Source: CBDUJZ01 sp047629415 (GTDB lineage Bacteria > Myxococcota_A > Bradymonadia > REDH01). Taken from it: a stretch of 29,508 nt of DNA. The stretch's first letter is position 1; each line of letters begins with the position of its first letter. A model generated the notes under the pieces. That model did no database searches. It was not told the origin of the DNA and was given only the letters and a program-made list of their open reading frames with translations. The position numbers were made by a program, and so were the translations under genes. Positions 16,266-25,436 of this stretch are shown here, one piece after another. Where the stretch lies: positions 1 to 29,508 of the forward strand of contig JBLHWZ010000036.1 in the NCBI GenBank assembly GCA_047629415.1. Reading direction: 5' to 3'.

Positions 16266-17993
16266 CTACATCCGCTCCGGCATCGGAACCCCAAGCAGCG
16301 TGAGTCCCATCGCGATCGAATTGCGCGTACCCACCGCCAGAGTGATTCGCGCCGCTGAGAGCTTCGCATCCTCCGAGATGACCTTGTGGCCTCCAGAGTA
16401 GAACGTGTTGAAGTTCTCCGCTGCATCGAGCGCGAAGCGTGCCACAACGGCGGGCTCGAACTCTTCGGCGGCCTTGCGCAACTCGGCGGGCCAGCGCTCA
16501 AGATGCGCGACGATATCGCCCGAGGCATCGGTCAGCGGTGAGTAGTCGACATCTGCAGCGACAGGCAGCGAGCCGAACGTGTCCTCGTACTTGCGAATCA
16601 CCGAGTTGAGGCGCGCGATCGTGTACTGCACGTAGACGCCGGTCGGCCCACGCTCTCCAGGAACAATGCCCTTGAGCATCGCGTCATAGCTGAAGTCGTA
16701 GTCCTTCATTCGGTTCCGGCTCAGGTCGAAGAACACCAGCGATCCGATCGCGATCTTCTCTGCGAGCGCGTCCTTCTCTGCGGCGTCCAGCCCCTCACGG
16801 CCGCCGATATGCTCCATGACCTTCGCCTTCGCGGTGGCCAGCATCTCCTCAACGTAGACCAAGCTGCCTCCTCGGCTCGACATGCCGAGGATCTTGCCGA
16901 AGGGCACATGAATGAGGTCCTTGGACCACTCGTAGCCCATCATATTGAGGACCTCGAATACCTGTCGAAAGTGCACAATCTGCGGCGCACCGACCACGTA
17001 GATCAACTTGTCGAGCTTGAGCTCTTCGACACGGTAGCGAGCGGCCGCCAAGTCGCGGGTCGCGTAGATTGTCGCGCCGTCTCCCTTGAGGACGATGCAG
17101 GGGTTCTCGATACCGATGTGGTCCATCGGGACAACTAGGGCCCCTTGGCTCTCGACGAGAATGTCGGCAGCCTTCACGTCTGCAACAAGGCCGGGAAGCA
17201 TCTCGTTGTAGAACGCTTCGCCCCACACATGGTCGAACTCGACGCCCAATCGTTCGTAGATACGGTCGAAGTCCTTGAGCGAGAGCTCGCGGAATTCCTT
17301 CCAGTAGCCGGTGGCCTTCTCGTCGCCCTGCTCCAGCTTGCGGAACCACTCGCGGCCCGCGTCGTCCATACTCGGATCTTCTTTCGCCTCTTTGTGGAAG
17401 CGAACATAGAGCTCGTAGAGATGGTCGATCGGTGTAGCGTCGAGCTTCGCACGGTCTCCCCACCACTCGAACGCGGCCATTAGCTTGCCGAACTGCGTGC
17501 CCCAGTCACCGATGTGATTGACGCCGATCACGGTATACCCGAGCGCGCCGTGAATTCGGCCGATCGCAGCGCCAATACCTGTCGCGCGGAGGTGCCCGAT
17601 GCCAAACGGCTTTGCGATATTGGGACTCGAAAAGTCGACTCCGATTCGCCGGCCTTCGCCGATCTTCTGGCGACCATAATCAACCGACGACGCAGCAACT
17701 AGCACGTCTTTCGACCGATTCGCAGCGTCGTACTTGAAGTTCAAGTAAGGACCGTCGGCGCTAACAGAGGCGAGCGTCGGGTCGGCATCAACGCCGGCTT
17801 GGACCTTCTCAAGGAGAGCGGCAGCAATCTTCGGCGGTCCCGAACGCAACGCCTTGGCCAACACGAAGCACGGGAACGCAACATCGCCCATGGCGCGGTT
17901 CTTCGGCGTCGTGAGTGCGGCCGAAATAGTCTCCTCGGAGACATCGGCGTTTAGCTCATTGGCGGCGGCGGTGAGGATGGCTGCAATCGACAT
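16266..17993 (-). CDS. argS: Arginyl-tRNA synthetase
   Basis: This 575-residue class I aminoacyl-tRNA synthetase charges tRNA-Arg with arginine using ATP. The N-terminal Arg_tRNA_synt_N domain spans about residues 1-90. The catalytic Rossmann core carries the HIGH-type motif in SSPNIAKPFGIGHLRATGIG (GIGH 131-134), NHIGDWGTQFGKL, and the degenerate KMSKS-type loop GMSSRGG (370-376). The DALR anticodon-binding domain ends in the typical GLTLLGVPMPERM. I placed the start at ATG 17993 (MSIAAILTAAANE), which gives the usual family length; the frame stays open a further 102 codons upstream, but that part is not ArgRS-like and would overlap the divergent lipoprotein gene. Confidence 0.97.
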   Translation of the reverse strand: MSIAAILTAAANELNADVSEETISAALTTPKNRAMGDVAFPCFVLAKALRSGPPKIAAALLEKVQAGVDADPTLASVSADGPYLNFKYDAANRSKDVLVAASSVDYGRQKIGEGRRIGVDFSSPNIAKPFGIGHLRATGIGAAIGRIHGALGYTVIGVNHIGDWGTQFGKLMAAFEWWGDRAKLDATPIDHLYELYVRFHKEAKEDPSMDDAGREWFRKLEQGDEKATGYWKEFRELSLKDFDRIYERLGVEFDHVWGEAFYNEMLPGLVADVKAADILVESQGALVVPMDHIGIENPCIVLKGDGATIYATRDLAAARYRVEELKLDKLIYVVGAPQIVHFRQVFEVLNMMGYEWSKDLIHVPFGKILGMSSRGGSLVYVEEMLATAKAKVMEHIGGREGLDAAEKDALAEKIAIGSLVFFDLSRNRMKDYDFSYDAMLKGIVPGERGPTGVYVQYTIARLNSVIRKYEDTFGSLPVAADVDYSPLTDASGDIVAHLERWPAELRKAAEEFEPAVVARFALDAAENFNTFYSGGHKVISEDAKLSAARITLAVGTRNSIAMGLTLLGVPMPERM

Positions 17994-18162
17994 GCTGAGA
18001 TTCCACGCGTGAAGGGGGGCGTGGCGCATATCGCGCAGCGCCGATCCACGCAACCAAACGTTCGCCGGAACCAGCGAGGAGGCCGAGCCCGAGGTCGCCT
18101 CCTGATGTTTGAAGCCCTCGACAACTTGTTCCAGATCGCGAGACCGACGACAATCCAGCGCG
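17994..18162. promoter_or_regulatory. Divergent intergenic region argS / lipoprotein
   Basis: This 169-bp gap holds both promoters. The palindrome CACGCGTG lies at 18004-18011. A weak plus-strand pair, TTGTTC (18126-18131) and GACAAT (18149-18154) with a 17-bp spacer, would place transcription start almost at the ATG 18163, implying a very short leader. Nothing stronger is visible. Confidence 0.3.
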
Positions 18163-20631
18163 ATGCGTACCTCAACACTTCTGATACTGCTGGCCGGGTT
18201 CCTTCTTCTGCCGGCGTGCGCGGAAGACGACGCCATCGCGATCGGAGCGATTCCGGCGCAGACGACGTTCGTTGGAGAATTTCTCCGGGTTCCGTTCACC
18301 GTCGAGAACCCAGGGACTCCTCTCTACGACTTAACGTGGTCTGGGCCGATTCTACCTTTCCTCGACCGATGGACGACAGTCGTCAATCGGCCGGGTGGGG
18401 GCGAGTTTCTCTTCGAGCCAACCGTTGACCATATTGGAGTGCACAGGTTCACCGTGAACGTCGCTGCAGATGAGCGCAGGGCGTCCGAGCAGTTCACCGT
18501 CGAGGTCGCCGCCGCGCGCGAAGCAGCTCCCGTCTTCGTTGAACCCGGCGCAGGCCAAGCCTTCGATGTCTCTGAGAATCCCTGCATCGCCGTTCCGATT
18601 GAGGCGCGTGACAGGGACACCGAAGAACCAGAAATGACCGTCGTCTTCGGGCTGCCCGATGGCGCGGAGTTCGAGGACGAAGGCCGCGGCCTCGCCACCT
18701 TCCGATGGTGTCCAACGCCCGGACAGATAGCTGCCGCCTCGCTCTACCTCGTCACCTTCTCCGCTGACGACGGGGAGCACGATCCCGTATTGCAGGACTT
18801 CCGCATCCTCCTCATCGGCCCCGACAAAGAGCAGTGCGGCGGGACGCCCCCTCTCGTAGAATTCCTCTCGCCCGACGAGAACGAGGCCATCATTTCGCGG
18901 GTCGGCTACGACGTCGTCATCCGGGTCAGCGACGACAACCCGCTCCGCGACCGCCCCATCCTCTTCTACACTGACGGTCGGCTTGAACAGCGAGACCAGA
19001 TCGACCTCCAGGGCCTGAGGTTCGCTACGTTCCGGCCCGCTCCAGAGCGCGGAGAAGATGTCTGGACGGCGTTCATTCCCACGTTCCGCCTCGCGGACGA
19101 CGAGGCCAAGACAATCGCGTTGGTTCCCTTCGTTCGAGACGACGACGATCCAACCGGCACCCGTTGTGACAACACCGCTGAGCTCGGCATTCGCCGCTTC
19201 ACAGCGGTTGGTGCGGTCGAGGCGGGTATCTTGAGCTTGTGTGAAAGATGCATCGTTTCTGGCGACTGCATTAGTGGTGCCTGCCTGCGAACAGCGTTCG
19301 GCGGTCGCTGCGTTCCCTCTTGCTCCAACGACGACTCAAACTGTGGCGCGGGAGTCTGCGAGCAATGGAACTCCATGGAAGGCGTCGTCCGCTTCGGCTG
19401 CGGCTCAGCAGAGTTCGTCTGCAACGGCCTAGGACTCTGCGCGGCGGACTCGTTCGAACCCAATGACACGCCCGATTTGGCGACTCCGCTGGCAGCTACC
19501 GCACGTAGCGCGGTGCTCTGCGAGCGTGACGATGACTGGTTCTCCGTCCCGCGCTCGGGGCCCGTGCGCATCACGACGACTTCCGACGACCCGAACATCC
19601 CGATCGAGTCTGAGCTCTTTGGTGGCGATGGCCAGGTGATCAGCACGGGCACGGTCACTGGCCCCGGAGTACGAGAGATTTCGGCCTGCGCGACCGAGGG
19701 ATCTGTGGTGCGAGTCTTCGCGCCGACGATCGAACGAACGGGTTTCTCGATCGCCTACGAGCCGGCCGACGGTGACTGTAACTGCACCGACGATTCCGGC
19801 GAGCCGGACACACAACAAGCGCCGCGCACACTGCTCGGAACGACGCAGGGTACGATCTGTGGCAGCAACGCAGACTTCTTCGCCGTGGCCGGTGAACCTG
19901 GTTTTCGGACGGCTATCTCGCTCTCGTTCGAGGGTGACGCAGACGTCGACATGGATCTTATCACCAGCGACGGCGAGCTCGTGGCCGCGTCACGCGGGGT
20001 GGGGCCCGACGAGTGGCTCGAGGTCGATCTGACCGAAGACGACCCGTACGTCTTGCGAGTCTTCGCGTTCGATCAGCGAGACGCCGACTACGAACTCGCG
20101 GTAACCCGATCCGAGCTAAGCGTGTGCGCGACATCAACCGATTGCGAGCTCGATGAGAGCTGCGCAGGCGGTCTCTGCACTCGGCTGTTATGCCAGCGGA
20201 ACGCCGACTGTCCGATCGGCTCGATCTGTCCGTTGGTCGACACGATCGACACCCAGCGAACATGCCTTGAGACCTGTGAAAGTGAGCAGAACTGCCGCGC
20301 CGGCGAGATCTGCAAGAGCTTCTTCGAAGGGGCCGCGTGTTTCTCCGCTGGTGAGGGGCTCACCGGATCGCAATGTGAGGGTGCCACCGACTGCGCTGGT
20401 CGTCGTATGTGCGTCGATTGGCCAGACGGACACTGCGCAATCGGTGGGTGCGATCGCGTCGGAGCGTGCGACGGAGACGGCAGCTGCGCGGTGGTCGACG
20501 GCCGACCGATCTGCGTCGAGACCTGCTGGGTTTCGGACGATGAATGCTCGCGAACGGAGGGCTTCAGCTGCCGCGAACTCTTCGCTCCGAACAACGAGCT
20601 CGTATACGGCTGCTCCCCAGACACACGCTGA
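18163..20631 (+). CDS. Large Cys-rich lipoprotein with PPC-like domains
   Basis: This 822-residue predicted lipoprotein has lipobox LPAC (Cys19). ATG 18163 was chosen over an upstream in-frame ATG at 18109 because it gives a clean signal peptide. Residues about 25-135 and 135-345 look like cadherin- or Ig-type beta domains (RVPFTVENPGTPLYDLTW and a VSENPCIAVPIEARD segment). A first Cys cluster follows at about 358-425. Two segments resemble the bacterial pre-peptidase C-terminal domain, one near 430-530 (FEPNDTP, DDDWFSV) and one near 545-645 (SGEPDTQQAP, NADFFAV). A second Cys-rich block fills about 660-822 (CRNDADC-type pairs). It is likely outward-facing, with binding or structural roles; no catalytic motif is visible. 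It lies between argS and infA, a location unrelated to its function. Confidence 0.82.
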   Translation: MRTSTLLILLAGFLLLPACAEDDAIAIGAIPAQTTFVGEFLRVPFTVENPGTPLYDLTWSGPILPFLDRWTTVVNRPGGGEFLFEPTVDHIGVHRFTVNVAADERRASEQFTVEVAAAREAAPVFVEPGAGQAFDVSENPCIAVPIEARDRDTEEPEMTVVFGLPDGAEFEDEGRGLATFRWCPTPGQIAAASLYLVTFSADDGEHDPVLQDFRILLIGPDKEQCGGTPPLVEFLSPDENEAIISRVGYDVVIRVSDDNPLRDRPILFYTDGRLEQRDQIDLQGLRFATFRPAPERGEDVWTAFIPTFRLADDEAKTIALVPFVRDDDDPTGTRCDNTAELGIRRFTAVGAVEAGILSLCERCIVSGDCISGACLRTAFGGRCVPSCSNDDSNCGAGVCEQWNSMEGVVRFGCGSAEFVCNGLGLCAADSFEPNDTPDLATPLAATARSAVLCERDDDWFSVPRSGPVRITTTSDDPNIPIESELFGGDGQVISTGTVTGPGVREISACATEGSVVRVFAPTIERTGFSIAYEPADGDCNCTDDSGEPDTQQAPRTLLGTTQGTICGSNADFFAVAGEPGFRTAISLSFEGDADVDMDLITSDGELVAASRGVGPDEWLEVDLTEDDPYVLRVFAFDQRDADYELAVTRSELSVCATSTDCELDESCAGGLCTRLLCQRNADCPIGSICPLVDTIDTQRTCLETCESEQNCRAGEICKSFFEGAACFSAGEGLTGSQCEGATDCAGRRMCVDWPDGHCAIGGCDRVGACDGDGSCAVVDGRPICVETCWVSDDECSRTEGFSCRELFAPNNELVYGCSPDTR

Positions 20632-20688
20632 TATTTCTAGGATCTCCGCATTGACACCGCGACTGATCTCGGCAAAGAGGCCACCAGT

Positions 20689-20706
20689 CGTACTTCCAGA
20701 AGTACG
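20689..20706. promoter_or_regulatory. Perfect 18-bp palindrome upstream of infA
   Basis: CGTACTTC-CA-GAAGTACG has 8-bp arms around a 2-bp centre and ends 24 bp before the infA start. Such a short centre favours an operator for a dimeric regulator over an RNA hairpin. A TTGACA hexamer at 20651-20656 lies upstream, but no good -10 follows at normal spacing. Confidence 0.5.
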
Positions 20707-20730
20707 CTCCCCCCTGCCCAACCCCATGTT

Positions 20731-20949
20731 TTGGCAAAAGAAGAAGGAATCGAAGTCGTAGGTATCGTGAAGGAACCACTCAAGAACGCGATGTTTCGCG
20801 TTGAGTTGGAATCTGGACACGAAGTCCTGGCTCACGTCTCCGGCAAGATGCGCCGATACTTCATCCGCATCCTCCCCGGCGACACGGTTAAGCTCGAGCT
20901 TAGCCCTTACGACCTCACGCGTGGTCGTATCATCTACCGAGAGGCGTAG
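20731..20949 (+). CDS. infA: Translation initiation factor IF-1
   Basis: This 72-residue S1/OB-fold protein binds the 30S A site and helps IF-2 and IF-3 in initiation. It matches IF-1 end to end: MAKEEGIEVVGIV, then NAMFRVELESGHEVLAHVSG, then RRYFIRILPGDTVKLELSPY and DLTRGRIIYRE. The start is TTG 20731, fixed by the conserved MAKE N-terminus and the standard family length. There is no Shine-Dalgarno sequence: the leader is C-rich. An out-of-frame ATG at 20726 begins an 11-codon frame that ends at 20761 and overlaps the true start. It is a stand-alone gene, convergent with the ceramidase-like gene. Confidence 0.97.
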   Translation: MAKEEGIEVVGIVKEPLKNAMFRVELESGHEVLAHVSGKMRRYFIRILPGDTVKLELSPYDLTRGRIIYREA

Positions 20950-20957
20950 GCCTTGTC

Positions 20958-20976
20958 GGCGCGGTTAGTCCGCGTC
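20958..20976. terminator. Hairpin between convergent infA and hydrolase genes
   Basis: A stem GGCGCGG / CCGCGTC (seven pairs, one G-T) with a 5-nt loop covers the 15-bp gap and the first codons of the opposite gene end. It is symmetric and could act in both directions; no T-tract is present. Confidence 0.3.
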
Positions 20977-22680
20977 TGACAGCCACACCTGCGAGTAGAT
21001 GTCCGTAACCGGTGCGCCCACAATTGGTGCGCCGGAATCCCAATTCCGATCGGGGCTCGGCACTGAGAGACGCGCCGCGATCTCGTCGTAGGTCGTTTGC
21101 ATTACAGCGAGTGACCACTGTCCGAAGAGCGTGCTCGCGCCTTCGTAACGTTGCAGTTGGTACTCCTCGTATGTCGCGGTGTATCCGGCGTACCCGTTGG
21201 CATATCCGTTGACCACGACATGGTCCACGCGGTCAGCCAACGCTTCCGCCACGCTCTTGGCGATGCGACGACCCGCCTGGGTGGTGGGCTCTGTCGGGGC
21301 GCCTACGATCGCCAGGCGGCCAATAATCAGAATCTGCAGCGGCAACGTATTCGGGGCCCACTCACGATCGCTGACCGCGTCGATCTCTCCAAACATCTTC
21401 ACTGCCTGCACAACAGGATCGATCGCTCCGGGAAGGATAGGCTCCGACGCCGAGAAAGCTCCAAACGCCCGCCCCAAGCTACCGAGGCCGGTGTCCAAGA
21501 ACGGGTACTTCGGGCCGTGGACGTCTCGCCATCGCTCGGATTCATCAGAGCGGGACCGCAGCGCCTTGTACCCTCGCCGGACCTTCGCGAGTTGCGACAA
21601 GCCACGAGTGATCCCTGGCGCCAGAAGCAACGGTCCCGGCCCTTCGGCGGTCCCTTGAATGAACGTCATCCCGACGCGCGAACCGCCTGTGATGCACCCA
21701 GCCTTACCGCTGGTGTACTTCGGAGCTGCCGCGGCGCCGCGGAAGTCGAGATTCAGCGTCAGCGCATCGATCACCGCCGGCTGCTCGTCCTGCGCCGCCG
21801 AATGCGCCGCGCCTGCGTACTTCGCTTGGATCTCACCAGCGATTGCCGCCGACTCGAAGTCGTCGTCATCGACGCCGATCATCAGCCCGCGCTTCTTCGA
21901 CTTCCTGAAGTTCGGGCTCACATCACCAGCGGCCGACTGTGCGTAGGCCGCTACTGCGTCGCCACCAAGGGCGGCCTCGGTGCGGAGGGCTGCAATGCCC
22001 TTATTGTCGGGGTGAATCAGCGTGTTGTCCGAGTGCACGCTGGTGCCGTGCAGCGGGAACCAGTTGATCACTCCGATCGATGAGCCGTCCTCCGCGTCGA
22101 TACGCAGTACGATGGAGGTCCGATCGACGGCCGAACGCCTGCCATCCCACGTGACGGACTCGGCGTCTGGGTTTGCATTGTAGGCGTCTACTGTGCGGTT
22201 GAACGCGATGGGCTCGCTGGTCGGCACGCGAGACTTCCCGATGCTGATCCGCGCTGGCCGCATGCGACTGGCGGCTTCGGCGATGGCATCCGCGATTCTG
22301 TCCACGAGCGTGCGCAGAACTCGAATCGACACACCCGGGTTCGGCAGGTTGTAGAAGAAGTGGTGGGGGAAGCCGCTCGGGCCCGAGTGCGTGTGCGTGG
22401 CGCAGAGCATCAGGTGATGGTGATCGATCCCGAGGTGCGGATAAGCGACCTCCAACCGCTCGAGCACGCCGATTCGCAGAGAATCCGGGATCATCGAGAG
22501 ATCGGCGCACACCCACGCCACGCGACCGCCGCCCTCGTCTTCGAAGACGAACGCTCGTACGTTTAGCGGGGTGTGGACTCCCTTCGCAATATTGTACTGC
22601 ATCCCCCAGCCGAGCATGACCATACCGTCTTCGTAGACGGTAATGTCACGCCGCGCTGCACCTACGAGGAGCATCCCCAT
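20965..22680 (-). CDS. Neutral/alkaline ceramidase-like hydrolase without signal peptide
   Basis: This 571-residue protein resembles the N-terminal catalytic domain of neutral/alkaline non-lysosomal ceramidases, zinc amidases that split ceramide into sphingosine and fatty acid. Zinc-ligand candidates are His96 and His98 in ATHTHSGP, His211 in FPLHGTS, Glu464 in GAPTEPT and a Tyr at 497 or 500 in NGYANGYAGY. The probable nucleophile is Ser255 in AGDVSPN. Unlike secreted bacterial enzymes it starts straight at MGMLLVGAARRDIT with no signal peptide, and it stops near residue 571, so the usual C-terminal beta-sandwich domain is missing. The start lies two bases after the topA stop, so co-transcription with topA is likely. 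The substrate may differ from ceramide. ATG at residue 3 is an alternative start. Confidence 0.85.
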   Translation of the reverse strand: MGMLLVGAARRDITVYEDGMVMLGWGMQYNIAKGVHTPLNVRAFVFEDEGGGRVAWVCADLSMIPDSLRIGVLERLEVAYPHLGIDHHHLMLCATHTHSGPSGFPHHFFYNLPNPGVSIRVLRTLVDRIADAIAEAASRMRPARISIGKSRVPTSEPIAFNRTVDAYNANPDAESVTWDGRRSAVDRTSIVLRIDAEDGSSIGVINWFPLHGTSVHSDNTLIHPDNKGIAALRTEAALGGDAVAAYAQSAAGDVSPNFRKSKKRGLMIGVDDDDFESAAIAGEIQAKYAGAAHSAAQDEQPAVIDALTLNLDFRGAAAAPKYTSGKAGCITGGSRVGMTFIQGTAEGPGPLLLAPGITRGLSQLAKVRRGYKALRSRSDESERWRDVHGPKYPFLDTGLGSLGRAFGAFSASEPILPGAIDPVVQAVKMFGEIDAVSDREWAPNTLPLQILIIGRLAIVGAPTEPTTQAGRRIAKSVAEALADRVDHVVVNGYANGYAGYTATYEEYQLQRYEGASTLFGQWSLAVMQTTYDEIAARLSVPSPDRNWDSGAPIVGAPVTDIYSQVWLSDAD

Positions 22681-22682
22681 CG

Positions 22683-25409
22683 CTACTCGTCAGCCGCTGC
22701 CGGTGCCGTCTTTGCAGGCGCCTTTTTAGGCGCGGCCTTCTTCTTGGCAGGCGCCTTCTTCTTAGCCGCCGCCGTCTTCTTGGCCGCCGCCGTCTTTGCA
22801 GGCGCCTTCTTCTTCGCTGGTGCCTTCTTCTTTGCAGCCGCCTTCTTAGGCGCGGCCTTCTTCTTCTTCTTCGGCGCCTTGGCTCTCGCGGCGAGCAGTT
22901 CGACGGCCTGTTCGACTGTCACCTGTTCCGGGGACACGCCCTTTGGAAGCGAGGCGTGTGTCTTATTGTGCTTGATATACGGCCCGTAGCGTCCATCGAG
23001 GATCTGCATCGGCTCGCTATCCTCTGGATGCTCGCCGAGGTCCCGCAGCACCTCTCTGGTGCCCTTCTTGGCCTTATTAGCGATGAGTTCCAAAGCGCGC
23101 GGCACGTCGACCGTGAGCACGTTGTCGAGCTTCTTATCCAGCGAAGCATAGACGCGGCCGTGCTTCACGTATGGACCATAGCGACCGATGTCCGCGATGA
23201 TCACGACACCATCCTCCGGGTGCTCGCCGAGGGTTCGGGGCAGCTGCAGCAGGTCGAGCGCAACGGCAAACGTCACGTCGTCCATGTCCATGCCCGGAAG
23301 CAAGGAGACACGCTTGGGCTTCGGGACCTCTTCCGTCACTACACCGAGCTGGATGTACGGGCCGAAGCGACCGGTCATCAGGTAGACAGGAAGGTCCTCG
23401 GTCGGATGCATGCCGAGCGGCTCGTCACCCTTCTCTTTCTTAGCGATGAGCTCCAACACGAGCGCCATCGTCACATCAGCCGGGGCGATATCGTCGCTCA
23501 GCGAGATACGGATCGGCGGCTCGTCACCCTCGACGACCTTCTCGACGTAAGGGCCGTACTTTCCGACTCGGACCGAGAACTCCGATTCGGGGATCGCGAT
23601 CGTACAGACGTCACGCGCCTCGATGTCGGCTGCGCCTTCGACGCCAGTGACGACGATGTTGTTGTAGAACTTCGACAGGAATTCTGGCTCGTCATTGCCC
23701 TCGGCGATCGAGTCGAGCACCTTTTCCATGTCCGCTGTGAACTCCATGTCCACGATCTGCCCGTGCGTCTGCTCGAGCAGATTCGTCACCGCCATCGCGG
23801 TGAACGTGGGCGTGAGCTGCTTGCTCTTCGGGTGCACGTAGCCAACGCGGCGGATCTTATCGATGATCGAAGCGTAGGTGGACGGACGGCCGATGCCCTC
23901 CTTCTCCAACGACTTCACCAACGTCGCTTCCGTGTAGCGAGCGGGGGGACGGGTTTCGTGCCCAAGCGGCTCGGTGCCGGCGCAATCGATCTTCTGCGCC
24001 ATCTCGAGGGACGGGAGCGGCTCGGACTTGTCGTCCATCGCCTTGTTCGGATCGTCGGAACTCTCGACGTAGGCGCGGAAGAAGCCCGGGAAGAGCACTT
24101 CGCGGCCCGAAGCCTTGAACTCGGCGACCTTTCCGTCCGGCGCGATGGCCGTGATCGTGACGTTCGTGAACGCCAAGCGCGCTTCGGCCATCTGAGTGGC
24201 GACCGTTCGCTTCCAGATCAGCTCGTAAAGGCGCGCCTCAATTCCGCTCAGCCCCTGCTGCGCGGCGGTCTGCATCTCGGTGCCCGCGGGACGAATCGCC
24301 TCGTGAGCTTCCTGTGCGCCCTTGGTCTTCGTCTTGAACTGGCGGGGTTCGGGCGAGAGGTACTCAGCACCGTACTTGCGGTCCACCAAGCCCCGAGCGG
24401 CAGCGATTGCCTCGTTCGAGAGGCTGACGGAGTCAGTACGCATGTAGGTGATGAGACCGCGTTCGTAGAGCCGCTGAGCGACGGACATCGTGTCCTTCGC
24501 GGACAGCGACAGCTTCCGGTTCGCTTCCTGCTGCATCGTCGAGGTCGTGAACGGAGCGTAGGGCTTCCGAGTCGCGAGCTTTCGGTCGACCTTAGAGACC
24601 GTGAACGGCACAGACTCCAGCGAGGTGCTGAGAGCGCGCGCCTCGGTCTCGCCGAGCAGGAGTACATCCTTGCCGGCGGAAATCTTGCCGGTCAGCTCGT
24701 CGAAGTCGCGCCCTTGAGCGATCGCCTTGCCGTCGATCGTGGAGAGCTTCCCCTTAAAGTCGGTGCCATCGGCACCGAGCTTGGCGGCGATGTCCCAGTA
24801 ACCACCAGCGCGGAACGCCATTCGCTCACGTTCGCGGAGTACCAACATTCGCACCGCGACCGACTGGACGCGGCCAGCCGAGAGCTTCGGCCGGACCTTG
24901 CGCCACAACATCGGCGAAACTCCGTAGCCCACCAAGCGATCGAGGATCCGTCGGATCTCTTGGGCTTCGACGAGCTTCACGTCGATGTCGCGGGACTCCG
25001 CGAGCGCCTTGTTAATCGCGACTTCGGTGATCTCGTGGAACACCATGCGCTTGGTCGGAACCTTCGGCTTCAGGACTTCCACGAGGTGCCACGCGATGGA
25101 TTCCCCCTCGCGATCCTCATCAGTCGCGAGAAAGAGCTCGTCGGATTCCTTGAGCGCTTTCTTCAGTTCGGCGACGCGCTTCTTGTTGTCTGCCGGTACA
25201 ATGTAGTGCGGCAGGAACCCATTCGAGACGTCGACCCCGATGATCGGCCACTTCTTGCTCTTAATATCGTCCGGCAACTGCGAAGCGCTCGAAGGCAGGT
25301 CGCGCACGTGCCCCACTGAAGCTTCGACACGAAAACCATCGCCCAGAAACTTCTGGATGGTTCGCGCCTTTGTGGAGGACTCGACAATAACGAGCTTTTG
25401 TCCGGCCAT
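22683..25409 (-). CDS. topA: DNA topoisomerase I with lysine/alanine-rich tail
   Basis: This 908-residue type IA topoisomerase relaxes negative supercoils. The Toprim domain starts at KLVIVESSTKARTI (Glu10) with the acidic triad region ATDEDREGE (97-103). The active-site tyrosine is Tyr322 in ITYMRTDSVSLS. Instead of classical four-Cys zinc fingers the C-terminal part has four repeats centred on GKYGPYVE, GRFGPYIQ, GRYGPYVK and GRYGPYIK. From about residue 842 to 908 a Lys/Ala/Pro tail resembles histone H1, and probably binds DNA to aid processivity, as described for actinobacterial enzymes. A downstream hydrolase starts two bases after its stop. Expression is probably supercoiling-sensitive, as topA usually is. 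Confidence 0.97.
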   Translation of the reverse strand: MAGQKLVIVESSTKARTIQKFLGDGFRVEASVGHVRDLPSSASQLPDDIKSKKWPIIGVDVSNGFLPHYIVPADNKKRVAELKKALKESDELFLATDEDREGESIAWHLVEVLKPKVPTKRMVFHEITEVAINKALAESRDIDVKLVEAQEIRRILDRLVGYGVSPMLWRKVRPKLSAGRVQSVAVRMLVLRERERMAFRAGGYWDIAAKLGADGTDFKGKLSTIDGKAIAQGRDFDELTGKISAGKDVLLLGETEARALSTSLESVPFTVSKVDRKLATRKPYAPFTTSTMQQEANRKLSLSAKDTMSVAQRLYERGLITYMRTDSVSLSNEAIAAARGLVDRKYGAEYLSPEPRQFKTKTKGAQEAHEAIRPAGTEMQTAAQQGLSGIEARLYELIWKRTVATQMAEARLAFTNVTITAIAPDGKVAEFKASGREVLFPGFFRAYVESSDDPNKAMDDKSEPLPSLEMAQKIDCAGTEPLGHETRPPARYTEATLVKSLEKEGIGRPSTYASIIDKIRRVGYVHPKSKQLTPTFTAMAVTNLLEQTHGQIVDMEFTADMEKVLDSIAEGNDEPEFLSKFYNNIVVTGVEGAADIEARDVCTIAIPESEFSVRVGKYGPYVEKVVEGDEPPIRISLSDDIAPADVTMALVLELIAKKEKGDEPLGMHPTEDLPVYLMTGRFGPYIQLGVVTEEVPKPKRVSLLPGMDMDDVTFAVALDLLQLPRTLGEHPEDGVVIIADIGRYGPYVKHGRVYASLDKKLDNVLTVDVPRALELIANKAKKGTREVLRDLGEHPEDSEPMQILDGRYGPYIKHNKTHASLPKGVSPEQVTVEQAVELLAARAKAPKKKKKAAPKKAAAKKKAPAKKKAPAKTAAAKKTAAAKKKAPAKKKAAPKKAPAKTAPAAADE
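22690..22885 (-). repeat. Degenerate repeats encoding the topA Lys/Ala tail
   Basis: Imperfect units around GCAGGCGCCTTCTTC (plus strand) recur many times and read as AKKKAPAK-type peptides on the coding strand. Length variation between strains is likely. Confidence 0.8.
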
Positions 25410-25436
25410 ATGCTCTCGGTGGGTTTTCGGACGGGT

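Noticed and set aside
18109..18162. Upstream ATG for the PPC-like lipoprotein
   Set aside because: It adds 18 charged residues before a complete signal peptide that starts at 18163.
17994..18299. 102-codon in-frame extension upstream of argS
   Set aside because: Not ArgRS-like, exceeds the family length, and would overlap the divergent lipoprotein start.
22956..25319. 787-codon plus-strand open frame opposite topA
   Set aside because: Antisense frame made open by high GC and biased third positions; topA is unambiguous and the antisense product has no domain or signal.
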